Below are positions 35,333 through 44,145 of a stretch of 64,000 nucleotides of DNA, in pieces (within the stretch, counting starts at the first letter, position 1; the number at the start of each line of letters is the position of its first letter). The DNA is from Luteolibacter arcticus (GTDB lineage Bacteria; Verrucomicrobiota; Verrucomicrobiia; Verrucomicrobiales; Akkermansiaceae), in assembly GCF_025950235.1 (NCBI RefSeq), contig NZ_JAPDDT010000008.1, positions 62,001 to 126,000 on the forward strand, written 5' to 3'. Below the pieces are notes generated by a model that saw nothing but the letters and a program-made list of their open reading frames with translations, was not told the origin of the DNA and searched no databases. The position numbers were made by a program, and so were the translations under genes.

Positions 35333-38300
35333 ATGAAACCCAATTCACCAAGGACAGAATCCGGCCCATTCCTTCCCGGGAATGGCGCGACATCCCCCGT
35401 CTCATGCTTTTCCCGCTGCGTTATCGCGGGGCTTTGTGTGTCCGGCTTGACCCTAGTGACCGCTACGGCGGCCGCACCGGTCGGCTACGATGATCTGATT
35501 GCCGCCAAGGCGGACACGCAGGTCACGCTCGACTACTTGCTCCTCAACGACAAGGACGCCGACGGCAATACCCTGAGCATCACCGCCACCACGAGCCCGG
35601 CGCACGGCACACTGACTTCGCTGGGTGGCAATAGTTACCGCTATACGCCGACGGCGGGCTATAAGGGCAGGGATTCATTCACCTATACCGTTTCCGACGG
35701 AACGAGCACGGACACCGCGCTGGTATCCATCTCGGTGAATGCCGCGTATGATGTGACGGCGGCGCGCGATACGATTTTGGCGGGGGTGACCGAATTGGCG
35801 GATCCCACCCAGCCGGCGCGCATGGCGGTGTGGGGACCGACCGCGGCGAGCATTTCGAATTATCCGGGAGCGGATGAAACGAACCCGATGATCGCGACCG
35901 CCACGATGGGCGCGGGCCGGGTCGTGGTGCTGCCCGACCACCAGTGGCTGAACATGAATTCCTACGGTGGCCAGTTCACCACCGGAGCCTTCTATCAGAA
36001 CTCCATTTCCTGGATCGCCAACACGACGAGCAAGTCGATCGCGATCGTGACGCTGGACGCCAATGTGAACACGTGGCTCACCGCGCAGGGATACACGAAT
36101 GTCACCACCACGACCACCGCCGGGCTAGCCGCCGCGCTGCCGGGCAAGGCGCTCCTCATCCCCGGTTGGCTGGGCAATGCGCCCAGTGCCGCGACCATGA
36201 CGACGGTGAAGGATTACATCCAGGGCGGCGGCGGATACCTCTGCTGCGACTATGCCTCCGGATACGTGTGGTGGTGGAACAAGAAGCCGTGGGAGATTCC
36301 ACTGGGAATGATCCTCCGCGAGGCGGGCATTTCCTTCTTCGGAGATGGCTGGAACGATGGCCCCTTCACGATCAACCGTGCGGCGAATGTCGTCACTGGG
36401 GACACCATCACCACGATCTTCCAGAATCCCGCGAGCTACACGGATGCCCAGAAGCTGCGCGCCGCCTCGGTGGCGCAACAGGTCATCGATAGCTTGCACG
36501 TGGATGACAGCGAGCGGGCCCGCATGCTGCAGTTGTTCAAGGACAAGTTCGCGGCCATCACGCCCACCCCGCTGGCTCCGGTCACGGATGCCTTCCAGCG
36601 CAAGATCCTGGAGGTCGAGGGCTCGATGATCAATGTGCTGCCCCCCGCGCAGATGACCGCCCACCGCGCAGCCTTGCCGGTGAGTGCTGGCGCGCCACGG
36701 GTGACCAACGCGACCTTCGGCCTGGTGCCGCCGGCGGCCGTGCATGATACAAAGACGATCTACACGCCCTTCTACGCGGCGCCCGGCGAACTGGTGACCA
36801 TCCAGTTCCCCGCGGCCTTGACCGCGAAGAATCTGGACGTGCGGGTGAGCCACCTGCGGTCCGGCGCTGGCGAGGGCAGCTACCCGGTGATGCCGGTGCA
36901 GATGATCAACTACGATGTCGCCAGTACTTCGGTGCAGGTGGCGAACCCACACGGTGGTCTTATCCAGATCATCGTGCCGAGCAACACGACCTGGACCGGC
37001 ACCCAGAACATCACCGTGACCGGCGCGGTGCAGGCACCCTATTTCAAGCTCGGTGAAACCACCGACGCGCAGTGGGTGGCGGGCATTCGTGACCGCGGTA
37101 CGCCGTTCGGTGTGCTGGATTCGGCGGAGGCCACACTGGTGATCGATGCCGACAAATGGCTGCGCACCCTTCCCGATCCGGCAGCGGTGATCACGGAGTG
37201 GAATTACTTCTGCGGCAAGGTGCGCGAGTTCTACGCCTACAATGCGGGCCGCCAGTTGCCGATGCACCATGACTACTATCCGGCGGGTGGCGTCTCGACC
37301 TATCCGCAATCGTATGGCCTGACGGATGAGATCACGAACTCGCTGAACTTGAAGGCGAGCGCCTATGCGCTGACCCTGCACGAATACGGCCACATTTGTG
37401 ATTCCGGCAATATCCAGTTCGATGAGTTCGGTGAGACGAGCCCGAACATGGGCGGCAAGTGGCTTCAGGAAACCGAGCGCAAGTATTCCTGGAAGCAGTG
37501 GCTCGTGGTGGGCCGCGTGAACAACTACCTGGGCAGCCAGAGCGACGACTTGTGGCACAATCATGGCCACCACGCGGTGCACTGGAAGGGCACGCCGTTC
37601 GACATCCTGTCCTCCGAATTCGGTCCGGCGATGATCCAGCAATCCGTCGCCGCGATGACGGCGATGGCTTCGATCCCGACCAGCCAGGGCAAGATCGATG
37701 AATGGGCTCGCCAGCTCAGCAACCGCAGCGGTCGCAACGTGTGCGCATTCCTCGAGAGCTGGCAGATCCTCCCGTCCGCCGCTGTGAAGACGGAGCTCTC
37801 CGGCCTGCCCGCATGGATGCCGGTGGAGCGTGCGCCGGAATCGCTGACCGTGCTGCAAGGTTCGCCGGTGGTCTTCGTCGACCCCAGCACGAATGACTTC
37901 AGCTACGATGGTGGGCTGACCCTCACCGGTGTGTCCCAGCCTGGAAGCGGGACCGTGGTTAACAACGGGAACGGCACCTACACCTACACGCCCGCAGCCG
38001 GCTTCACGGGTAGCACGAGCTTCACCTACACGGTGACGAATGCTACCGGCAATGCCTTCATCACGACGGTGCCGGTGAAGGTGGTCGCTGCGGCGAACGA
38101 TCCGAAGCTAGTTGCCTTCGACGGCGTGGCCCATGGCAGTGGCTGGACCACGGTGACCTTGGACAAGAGCTACACCTCGATGGTGGTCATCGCGCAGCCG
38201 ATGGTGGGCGCGGGTTCTCCGCCGCTCGCCACCCGCATCCGCAATGCCTCGGGCTCTTCCTTCGAGGTGCGGCTTGACCGCCTCGATGGCTCGGCCACAC

Positions 38301-41300
38301 CGGCCGGCGTCGCGAGCGTGCGCTACCTGGTGGTGGAAGAGGGCGTCTATAATCAGGCGACGCACGGTATCAAGATGGAGGCGGTGAAGTTCACCGCGAG
38401 TACCACGGACCGGAAGAGCGCCTTCACGGGCACGACGCGGAGTCTCGCCTACACCGGCTACGATCACTACTACATCCCCGCGGTCTTCGGCCAGGTGATG
38501 ACGGCCAATGACAACCGCTGGTCCGCCTTCTGGTACGATGTGAGCGCCAATAGCGTGAAGGTCGGCAAGCATGTGGGGGAAGACACCGTGACCACACGCG
38601 CCAACGAAACGGTCGGCTACATCGTGATGGAGTCCGGCAGCTATCAATTCGGCAACGACCAGATCCAGGTGGGGATGACGAGTTACGATGCCTATGCGGG
38701 ATTCGATCTCATTTCCGAAGGCGGAGCTTCGCATAATTTCGTGCGCTTCCCGAGCGTGCACTCCGCACAAGTGAGTGCCAGTGTCGAGGTGCCATGGGGT
38801 GCGTCCGATCCGGGTCTGGATGGCTTTGTTACCATGCAGAAGCTGGCCGGTGGCAACTCCTTGTCAGCCTACCTTGCGGAAGACGCGATCGGCGATGCCG
38901 AGACGTCGACCGGTGGCAAGGGCGCCGCGTATCTGCTGGCGCATCGCAGCGGTGGTGCCCCGATCGCGAAGGCCGACCAAGTGGCGGCGCTTACCGCAAG
39001 GGCAACGCTGATCAGAGCACTAGGCAATGACGATATCTCCGGCACGCCGGTCGTCACGGTGACCCAACAGCCTGCCAATGGCGCGGTGACGGTGCATACG
39101 GACGGCAACCTTATCTACACCTCGAACGCGGGCTTCACCGGCAGCGATGCCTTCGTTTACTCGGTGACCAATGCGCAGGGCAGCTCCACCTCAGTGGTGA
39201 ATCTCCAGGTGAGCGCGGTGAGCACCTCGCTGGCGGGGATCAAGGCGGATCGCTTCAACGGGATCACCGGTGGATCGATCTCCGATCTCACCGGCAACGC
39301 GAACTATCCCGCAAGTCCGAGCACCAGCACGACCTGGACCACGGTGAACTCGGGGCAGGACGTCGGCGACAATATCGGCCACCATGTCCATGGCTACGTC
39401 GTGCCGCCGACTACGGGCGACTATACGTTCTGGATCGCGAGTGACGATAACAGCGAGGTCTATCTTTCCTCCGATGGGACCTCGCTGAATCTGGCGAAGA
39501 TCGCGAGCGTGAGCAACTATACCGCCTATCAAGGCTGGGATCAGCAGGGCTCGCAGAAGTCGGCCGTGATTTCGCTGCAAGGCGGGCGCGCCTATTTCCT
39601 CCGTGTGCTCCACAAGGAAGGTGGCGGCGGCGACCACGTGTCCGTCGCGTGGGAAGGCCCGGGCTTTGCCCGCAAGCTGCTGGCGAATCCGGACATCTTC
39701 ACCCCCGGCAATACGGTGCCGGTGCTTGCCGCCGCACCGGCGAACACGAGCATGAATGAAGGGACGCCGAAGGTGGTGAGTCTCGCCGGCGTCTTCACCA
39801 GCTCGGATGCGGGCGATCCGCTGACGATCGAAGTCCACGGCAATACCCGCCCGGATCTGATGAGCACCAGCATCGTGGGAAATACGCTCACGGTCACGCA
39901 GGCAGGCTTCGAAACGGGCAGCGCGGTGATCACGCTGCGTGCCACCGACCGGACGAACACGCTGGTGACCACCAGCTTCACGGTGACGCTCAATGACACC
40001 GTGGCCGACTCGGATGGTGATGGCCTCACCGACTCTTGGGAAGTGCTGCACTTCAGCACTCTCGCCGCGCAGAGTGGCAGCGGTGATCCGGATGGCGATG
40101 GCTTGAACAACACGGGCGAACTGGCGGCGGGTGCGAATCCGAACCAGACCGACAGCGATGCAGATGGCTTTGGGGATGGCTTCGAGGTGGCGCGGGGATC
40201 GAATCCTGCCAGCGCTTCGAGCAAGCCGAATGTCGCGATTGCGGCGCTGTGGAAGTTCGACAACACCGGCACTCCCGGAGTCACGCGCGATGAAGTGGGC
40301 GTGGTGCCGGGGAGTTTGCTTGGCGGCGCGGTTCTCTCCGCCGATGGCCAGGGCCGCACCGGACTCGCAGGCGACCGTTCGCTGGATCTCGGCACGACGG
40401 ACGCCGGACAGCGCGTGGAAGTCACCGCGATGAACTTCCTGCAGCAGGCGGCACAGGACGACAAGCTGACGATCAGCTTCTGGCAGAAGCTCGCGAGCAC
40501 GGGAGTGCAACGGAGTTCCTTCTGGGCAGTCTCGCCGACGGCGGGGGACAACCAGCGCGGCATCCAGGCGCATGCCCCGTGGTCAACCGGTGTGGTCTAC
40601 TTCGACTGTGGCAATTCGTCCGCAGCCAATCGTGCTTCCGGCACACCGGCGAGCGTGACGTGGACGAACTGGAACCACATCGCGCTGGTGAAGGATGGCG
40701 TCACGATGCGCATCTGGGTGAATGGCAACCTCGTGACCTCGGAAAGCGGCAAGCAGCCCCTGTTGACCGACTTCACCAAGCTCTTCATCGGATCGGCGAA
40801 CGGCGCGACGAGCTCGCTGCGCGGCAAGCTGGATGACTTCGCGGTGTTCACGACGGCACTGACCCCGGGCCAGATCGCGAATCTGGTGGCCGGTGCTGCG
40901 CCGCAGACGATGGCGCCGAATACAGCACCTTCCTTCACCACGGATCCGATCGTGAAATCGGCCGCTACGGAAGATGCCGCGTATAGCGGTAGCCTCGCCG
41001 CAGATGTGAGCGATCCGGACGCGGGCGACACCAAGACCTACACCAAGCTCCCGGGAGGCCCGGCCTGGCTGAATGTGGCTAGCAACGGCGCGCTCAGCGG
41101 AACGCCAACCAACAGCGATGTCGGGCCTAACAGCTTTACGGTGCGGGTCACCGATGCCACCGGCGATTACGACGAAGCCACGGTAAGCATCACGGTCACC
41201 AACACCAACGATGCACCGGTCTTCGATCCGGTGGCGGTCGCGGCCGTACAGGCTTCCTCCGGCGAGGCGATTGCCGGGGACGCCTACAGCGCGACCTTCT

Positions 41301-42634
41301 CGGGCACCGCGTCGGATGTCGATGGCGACAGCGTGACCTTCACCAAGCAGTCGGGTCCCGGCTGGCTGGTGGTCGGCACGAATGGCACCCTGTCCGGCAC
41401 ACCGGCAGTGGGCGATGAAGCCACCACCACCGTCACGATCCGCGCGACCGACCCAAGCAACGCGTGGGCGCAGGCGAGCTTCGACCTCACGGTCTTCGTC
41501 CGCCGGAGCCTCGCGGTGAACTACCGGCACTCCACCACCGCCAACACCGCGGTGCTCGTCACGGAGAATACCAACGCGCTCAACACGGCTGTTAGCCTCA
41601 ACGGGCCCGTCGTCTGGAACAACCAGGAGATCAATGGCACTGGAGGTCTGCTGAATGGACGCGGTGCCGGCACCTACTCGGGTGTCGCAGTGAGTTCGTT
41701 CTCCTCGGTTCCCTATCAGGCGGGCTCCGCCTCGCTGTCTGGAAGCGATGCCTCGCAGCGCGTCTTCCGCTACTACCTGGACGATGGCGATGCCGGCTCG
41801 GGCTACTTCAATGGCGACGGCGTGGGTGCCTCGATCCATCTAACAGGGCTCACGCAGTTCCTCGCGGCCAGCCGCGCCACGAACTACACGCTGACCTTGT
41901 TGTTCAATGCCGACAGCACTAGCGCCACGCCGTTCCTGACAGCGAACGTCCGCAACGGCGTGCCCGCCGCACCAAGCGCCACGGCGATCAGCAGCTTGCC
42001 TAGCCTCGGCATCATCAGTCCGCAGCTTCTGGGCGATGGCAAGCAACCGCTGCCCGCCGTGGATACCGTCACCAGCGGCAAGCGGGGCTGGGGCAGGCTC
42101 CTCGGCCTCACCGCGAACAACATCACCATCGCAATGCCGGTGAGGTCCGGAAGCACACGTGGCTCGGTCGCGGGATTCATCATCACTCCGGTCGGCGGCC
42201 CGGTCCCGCTCGTGCAGGACAGCTATGCACAGTGGCAGGGCATCCGCTTCGGGGCTTCGGCTGGCGATCCTGCGATCACCGACGATGAGGCCGATCCGAA
42301 TGGCGACGGGGTGGCCAACCTGCTGGCCTACACCATGGGCATCGACCCGCTCTTGCAGCCTGCTGCCGGTGCGACGGCCGCCCAGCGTGGCCGGCTTGAA
42401 CTGGTGGAAGAAGACGGGACCTTCCACTTCGACTACCAGCGCGATGTCCATGCTACCGCCGCCAATCTGGTGATCGAGCAAAGCGAAGACCTTGCGGATC
42501 CCGCCGCGTGGATCGCCGCCGAGGTCGAGGAAGAGATCCTGTCTGAAGTCGAGGGCATCCGCACCATCCGCGTGAGATTCACGCCGGAAGCCGGAAAGCC
42601 CCACCTGTTCCTCCGCTTGCGAGCCAGCAGGTGA
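35333..42634 (+). CDS. Giant exported M60-type (enhancin/TCAF-like) metallopeptidase
   Basis: 2433 residues with an N-terminal hydrophobic signal (about 28-47). A cadherin-like/Big domain (about 50-140) precedes a TCAF-like region (about 145-480) and a peptidase M60 domain (about 480-800). The zinc motif is HEYGH (683-687), with E701 in EFGETSPN as the likely third ligand. Then come a cadherin-like repeat, an H-type-lectin-like stretch (about 925-1220), another cadherin-like repeat, PA14 (about 1300-1455), a DSDGDGLTDSWE calcium-binding type motif near 1560, LamG (about 1640-1855) and two putative-Ig domains. The end has DPNGDGVANLLAYTMG (about 2320) and the tail ending FLRLRASR. M60 enzymes cleave O-glycosylated proteins such as mucins, so an extracellular glycoprotein-degrading role is likely, given GH101 and the fucosidases nearby. 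Confidence 0.85.
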   Translation: MKPNSPRTESGPFLPGNGATSPVSCFSRCVIAGLCVSGLTLVTATAAAPVGYDDLIAAKADTQVTLDYLLLNDKDADGNTLSITATTSPAHGTLTSLGGNSYRYTPTAGYKGRDSFTYTVSDGTSTDTALVSISVNAAYDVTAARDTILAGVTELADPTQPARMAVWGPTAASISNYPGADETNPMIATATMGAGRVVVLPDHQWLNMNSYGGQFTTGAFYQNSISWIANTTSKSIAIVTLDANVNTWLTAQGYTNVTTTTTAGLAAALPGKALLIPGWLGNAPSAATMTTVKDYIQGGGGYLCCDYASGYVWWWNKKPWEIPLGMILREAGISFFGDGWNDGPFTINRAANVVTGDTITTIFQNPASYTDAQKLRAASVAQQVIDSLHVDDSERARMLQLFKDKFAAITPTPLAPVTDAFQRKILEVEGSMINVLPPAQMTAHRAALPVSAGAPRVTNATFGLVPPAAVHDTKTIYTPFYAAPGELVTIQFPAALTAKNLDVRVSHLRSGAGEGSYPVMPVQMINYDVASTSVQVANPHGGLIQIIVPSNTTWTGTQNITVTGAVQAPYFKLGETTDAQWVAGIRDRGTPFGVLDSAEATLVIDADKWLRTLPDPAAVITEWNYFCGKVREFYAYNAGRQLPMHHDYYPAGGVSTYPQSYGLTDEITNSLNLKASAYALTLHEYGHICDSGNIQFDEFGETSPNMGGKWLQETERKYSWKQWLVVGRVNNYLGSQSDDLWHNHGHHAVHWKGTPFDILSSEFGPAMIQQSVAAMTAMASIPTSQGKIDEWARQLSNRSGRNVCAFLESWQILPSAAVKTELSGLPAWMPVERAPESLTVLQGSPVVFVDPSTNDFSYDGGLTLTGVSQPGSGTVVNNGNGTYTYTPAAGFTGSTSFTYTVTNATGNAFITTVPVKVVAAANDPKLVAFDGVAHGSGWTTVTLDKSYTSMVVIAQPMVGAGSPPLATRIRNASGSSFEVRLDRLDGSATPAGVASVRYLVVEEGVYNQATHGIKMEAVKFTASTTDRKSAFTGTTRSLAYTGYDHYYIPAVFGQVMTANDNRWSAFWYDVSANSVKVGKHVGEDTVTTRANETVGYIVMESGSYQFGNDQIQVGMTSYDAYAGFDLISEGGASHNFVRFPSVHSAQVSASVEVPWGASDPGLDGFVTMQKLAGGNSLSAYLAEDAIGDAETSTGGKGAAYLLAHRSGGAPIAKADQVAALTARATLIRALGNDDISGTPVVTVTQQPANGAVTVHTDGNLIYTSNAGFTGSDAFVYSVTNAQGSSTSVVNLQVSAVSTSLAGIKADRFNGITGGSISDLTGNANYPASPSTSTTWTTVNSGQDVGDNIGHHVHGYVVPPTTGDYTFWIASDDNSEVYLSSDGTSLNLAKIASVSNYTAYQGWDQQGSQKSAVISLQGGRAYFLRVLHKEGGGGDHVSVAWEGPGFARKLLANPDIFTPGNTVPVLAAAPANTSMNEGTPKVVSLAGVFTSSDAGDPLTIEVHGNTRPDLMSTSIVGNTLTVTQAGFETGSAVITLRATDRTNTLVTTSFTVTLNDTVADSDGDGLTDSWEVLHFSTLAAQSGSGDPDGDGLNNTGELAAGANPNQTDSDADGFGDGFEVARGSNPASASSKPNVAIAALWKFDNTGTPGVTRDEVGVVPGSLLGGAVLSADGQGRTGLAGDRSLDLGTTDAGQRVEVTAMNFLQQAAQDDKLTISFWQKLASTGVQRSSFWAVSPTAGDNQRGIQAHAPWSTGVVYFDCGNSSAANRASGTPASVTWTNWNHIALVKDGVTMRIWVNGNLVTSESGKQPLLTDFTKLFIGSANGATSSLRGKLDDFAVFTTALTPGQIANLVAGAAPQTMAPNTAPSFTTDPIVKSAATEDAAYSGSLAADVSDPDAGDTKTYTKLPGGPAWLNVASNGALSGTPTNSDVGPNSFTVRVTDATGDYDEATVSITVTNTNDAPVFDPVAVAAVQASSGEAIAGDAYSATFSGTASDVDGDSVTFTKQSGPGWLVVGTNGTLSGTPAVGDEATTTVTIRATDPSNAWAQASFDLTVFVRRSLAVNYRHSTTANTAVLVTENTNALNTAVSLNGPVVWNNQEINGTGGLLNGRGAGTYSGVAVSSFSSVPYQAGSASLSGSDASQRVFRYYLDDGDAGSGYFNGDGVGASIHLTGLTQFLAASRATNYTLTLLFNADSTSATPFLTANVRNGVPAAPSATAISSLPSLGIISPQLLGDGKQPLPAVDTVTSGKRGWGRLLGLTANNITIAMPVRSGSTRGSVAGFIITPVGGPVPLVQDSYAQWQGIRFGASAGDPAITDDEADPNGDGVANLLAYTMGIDPLLQPAAGATAAQRGRLELVEEDGTFHFDYQRDVHATAANLVIEQSEDLADPAAWIAAEVEEEILSEVEGIRTIRVRFTPEAGKPHLFLRLRASR

Positions 42635-42669
42635 CTCATTGGGGCCTGTCACTGGCCCTATCGCATTTG

Positions 42670-42703
42670 ATCGCGGAGGCGGATTACCCGCCTCCGCGAT
42701 TTT
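42670..42703 (+). terminator. Terminator after the M60 gene
   Basis: A perfect 13-bp stem, ATCGCGGAGGCGG (42670-42682) with CCGCCTCCGCGAT (42688-42700), 5-nt loop, then TTT. It lies 35 bp past the stop codon. Confidence 0.85.
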
Positions 42704-42772
42704 GGCAAATAGCAGAGAAGCTTGGAGCCGTTCGTCCCGCCCATCCGGCTTCCAGATTAAGACCGCACAAAC

Positions 42773-42801
42773 GAAAAAAGCACCCCTTGAGAGGGTGCTT
42801 C
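42773..42801 (-). terminator. Terminator downstream of the tRNA-Tyr 3' end
   Basis: Read on the minus strand, an 8-bp stem (AAGCACCC/GGGTGCTT, 42778-42785 with 42793-42800) ends in a run of T (the six A at 42774-42779 on plus). It lies about 30 bp beyond the CCA end of the tRNA fragment and looks like that tRNA's native terminator. Confidence 0.75.
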
Positions 42802-42831
42802 TTTTTCTTCGGAACTCCCGGAGGGAGAAGA

Positions 42832-42888
42832 TGGTGGGTAGGGATGGATTCGAACCAACATAAGCTTACGCTAGCAGATTTACAGTCT
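42832..42888 (-). tRNA. tRNA-Tyr(GTA) 3' fragment, likely attachment-site remnant
   Basis: On the minus strand this reads as the 3' part of tRNA-Tyr: anticodon loop CTGTAAA with anticodon GTA (complement of 42881-42883), variable arm GCTAGCGTAAGC, T-arm GGTTCGAATCC, acceptor strand and CCA (ends at 42832). Continuing 5', the match stops within the anticodon stem: only three pairs form, no D-arm is seen, and no 5' acceptor strand (GGGTAGG) appears upstream. The gene is therefore not functional here. A break at the anticodon stem-loop with the 3' half kept is the pattern left by tyrosine-recombinase integration into tRNA genes. No integrase gene is in the window. Confidence 0.75.
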
Positions 42889-42967
42889 TGCGAATTGGAG
42901 GTCCAAGGAAGTGTTTCAGGACGTTTCAGAAAGATTCAGGTAGTTGCATGAGGGATTGTAGGTCATA

Positions 42968-44104
42968 CCGAAGTTCCCTAGCTTTTAGACTTCCATGAAG
43001 GGTTGATTTGGTGAAGTCTTCCGGATGGCCCGCAAGCTACCTGCCCTTGGAAAGGAACTCGTCGACCGGATTGAAGAGGCTTGGCAACAGCCCCAGGCCG
43101 ACTGGGCGCGCAAGCGCCTGCTCGTCGTGCGCCTCATCGCGCTTCACCAATCAAGCGTCGCTGAGATCATGACGATTGCCGGTGTGTGCCGGCAGACGGT
43201 TTTCACCTACCGCGACAAGGTCGTGGCCGAAGGCGTCGAAGGCCTGCTCAAGCGCGACTGGGCCGGTGCCCGCACGCCGGCCGTCCACGGCGCGGTGGAA
43301 GACGAGTTCAAGGCCAAGCTTGAAGCCGGGGATTTCCGCCAGGCCCGCGACGCCCAGAAGTGGATCGCCAAACGGACCCGCAAGCAGCTCACCGAAAGCG
43401 GCGTGCGCAAGCTCATCCACCGTCTCGGAGGCAAGCTCAAGGTCCCGCGCAAGAGCCATCGCAAGAAGGACCAGGCCGCCTCGGACGCCTTCAAGGCGGA
43501 GCTGCCCGGGAGGCTCGCGGCAGTGGTGGGGGAGCGTCCGGACAAGACGGTGCGGCTGTGGGTGCTCGACGAGCACCGCTACGGCCTGTTGCCGGTGATT
43601 CGCCGCGTGTGGTCGCGGCGCGGGGTGCGGGTGCACGCGCCGTATGCCACGACCTACAAGTGGGGCTACCTGCACGAGGCGCTGGAGATCGACGGCGCCA
43701 ACGATGCGCAACTGCTCTTCACCCCGGCCATCAACCAGGACATCCATGCGCTGTTTCTCAAGCAGATCGCATGCAGCGACCCAGATTCGCTCCACGTCAT
43801 CATCCAGGACCAGGCCGGCTTTCATCTCCGCGCGGAGGATCCGCGGTTGCCAGCCAATGTCCGGTTGCTGCCGTTGCCGCCCTACTGCCCCGAGCTCAAT
43901 CCGGTGGAAGGCTTCGGCCGGTTGCTGAAAGCCCCCACGGCCAACCGGCTCTACTCCAACCTCAGGCAACTGGAAGACCATCTCATCGCCGTGGCGCGAT
44001 ACTGGACCAAGCCCGGGCAGGTCCGCTCACTCATCCACGGCTGGATGCGGGAACAAACAAACGCTGGCGCTCCACTATAAAGTCTAATTCCTAGAGGGAT
44101 TTGG
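42968..44104 (+). mobile_element. IS630-family insertion sequence, complete
   Basis: A 1137-bp element bounded by imperfect 25-bp terminal inverted repeats. The left end (42968-42992) starts CCGAAGTTCCCTAG and the right end (44080-44104), reversed, starts CCAAATCCCTCTAG; both finish TTAGACTT. A TA dinucleotide flanks each side (42966-42967 and 44105-44106), as expected for IS630/Tc1-mariner target duplication. It carries one transposase gene whose stop codon touches the right repeat. It sits 80 bp from the tRNA fragment and 41 bp from the GH101 stop. Confidence 0.85.
43025..44080 (+). CDS. IS630-family transposase
   Basis: 351 residues, intact. N-terminal winged-helix DNA-binding domain (about 40-130; SVAEIMTIAGVCRQTVFTYR) and a C-terminal DDE domain: VLDEHRYGL (first Asp about 186), VIIQDQAGFH (second Asp about 254) and PPYCPELNPVEGFG (Glu about 297). 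These are the three metal-binding acidic residues of the family. The gene fills the element, and its TAA overlaps the right inverted repeat. No frameshift is seen, so the element may still be active. Confidence 0.95.
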   Translation: MARKLPALGKELVDRIEEAWQQPQADWARKRLLVVRLIALHQSSVAEIMTIAGVCRQTVFTYRDKVVAEGVEGLLKRDWAGARTPAVHGAVEDEFKAKLEAGDFRQARDAQKWIAKRTRKQLTESGVRKLIHRLGGKLKVPRKSHRKKDQAASDAFKAELPGRLAAVVGERPDKTVRLWVLDEHRYGLLPVIRRVWSRRGVRVHAPYATTYKWGYLHEALEIDGANDAQLLFTPAINQDIHALFLKQIACSDPDSLHVIIQDQAGFHLRAEDPRLPANVRLLPLPPYCPELNPVEGFGRLLKAPTANRLYSNLRQLEDHLIAVARYWTKPGQVRSLIHGWMREQTNAGAPL

Positions 44105-44145
44105 TATTATCTGCGGGAGGACCGTGCAAGGGAACTTCGTCGCGC

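Noticed and set aside
34773..35336. Open frames on both strands in the 34777-35332 gap, including a 116-codon frame ending at 35336.
   Set aside because: No convincing start, domain or signal; the best-looking fragments fall in different frames. A decayed gene is possible but unsupported.
42832..42925. A complete tRNA-Tyr gene.
   Set aside because: The 5' half, D-arm and 5' acceptor strand are missing, so only a 3' fragment is reported.
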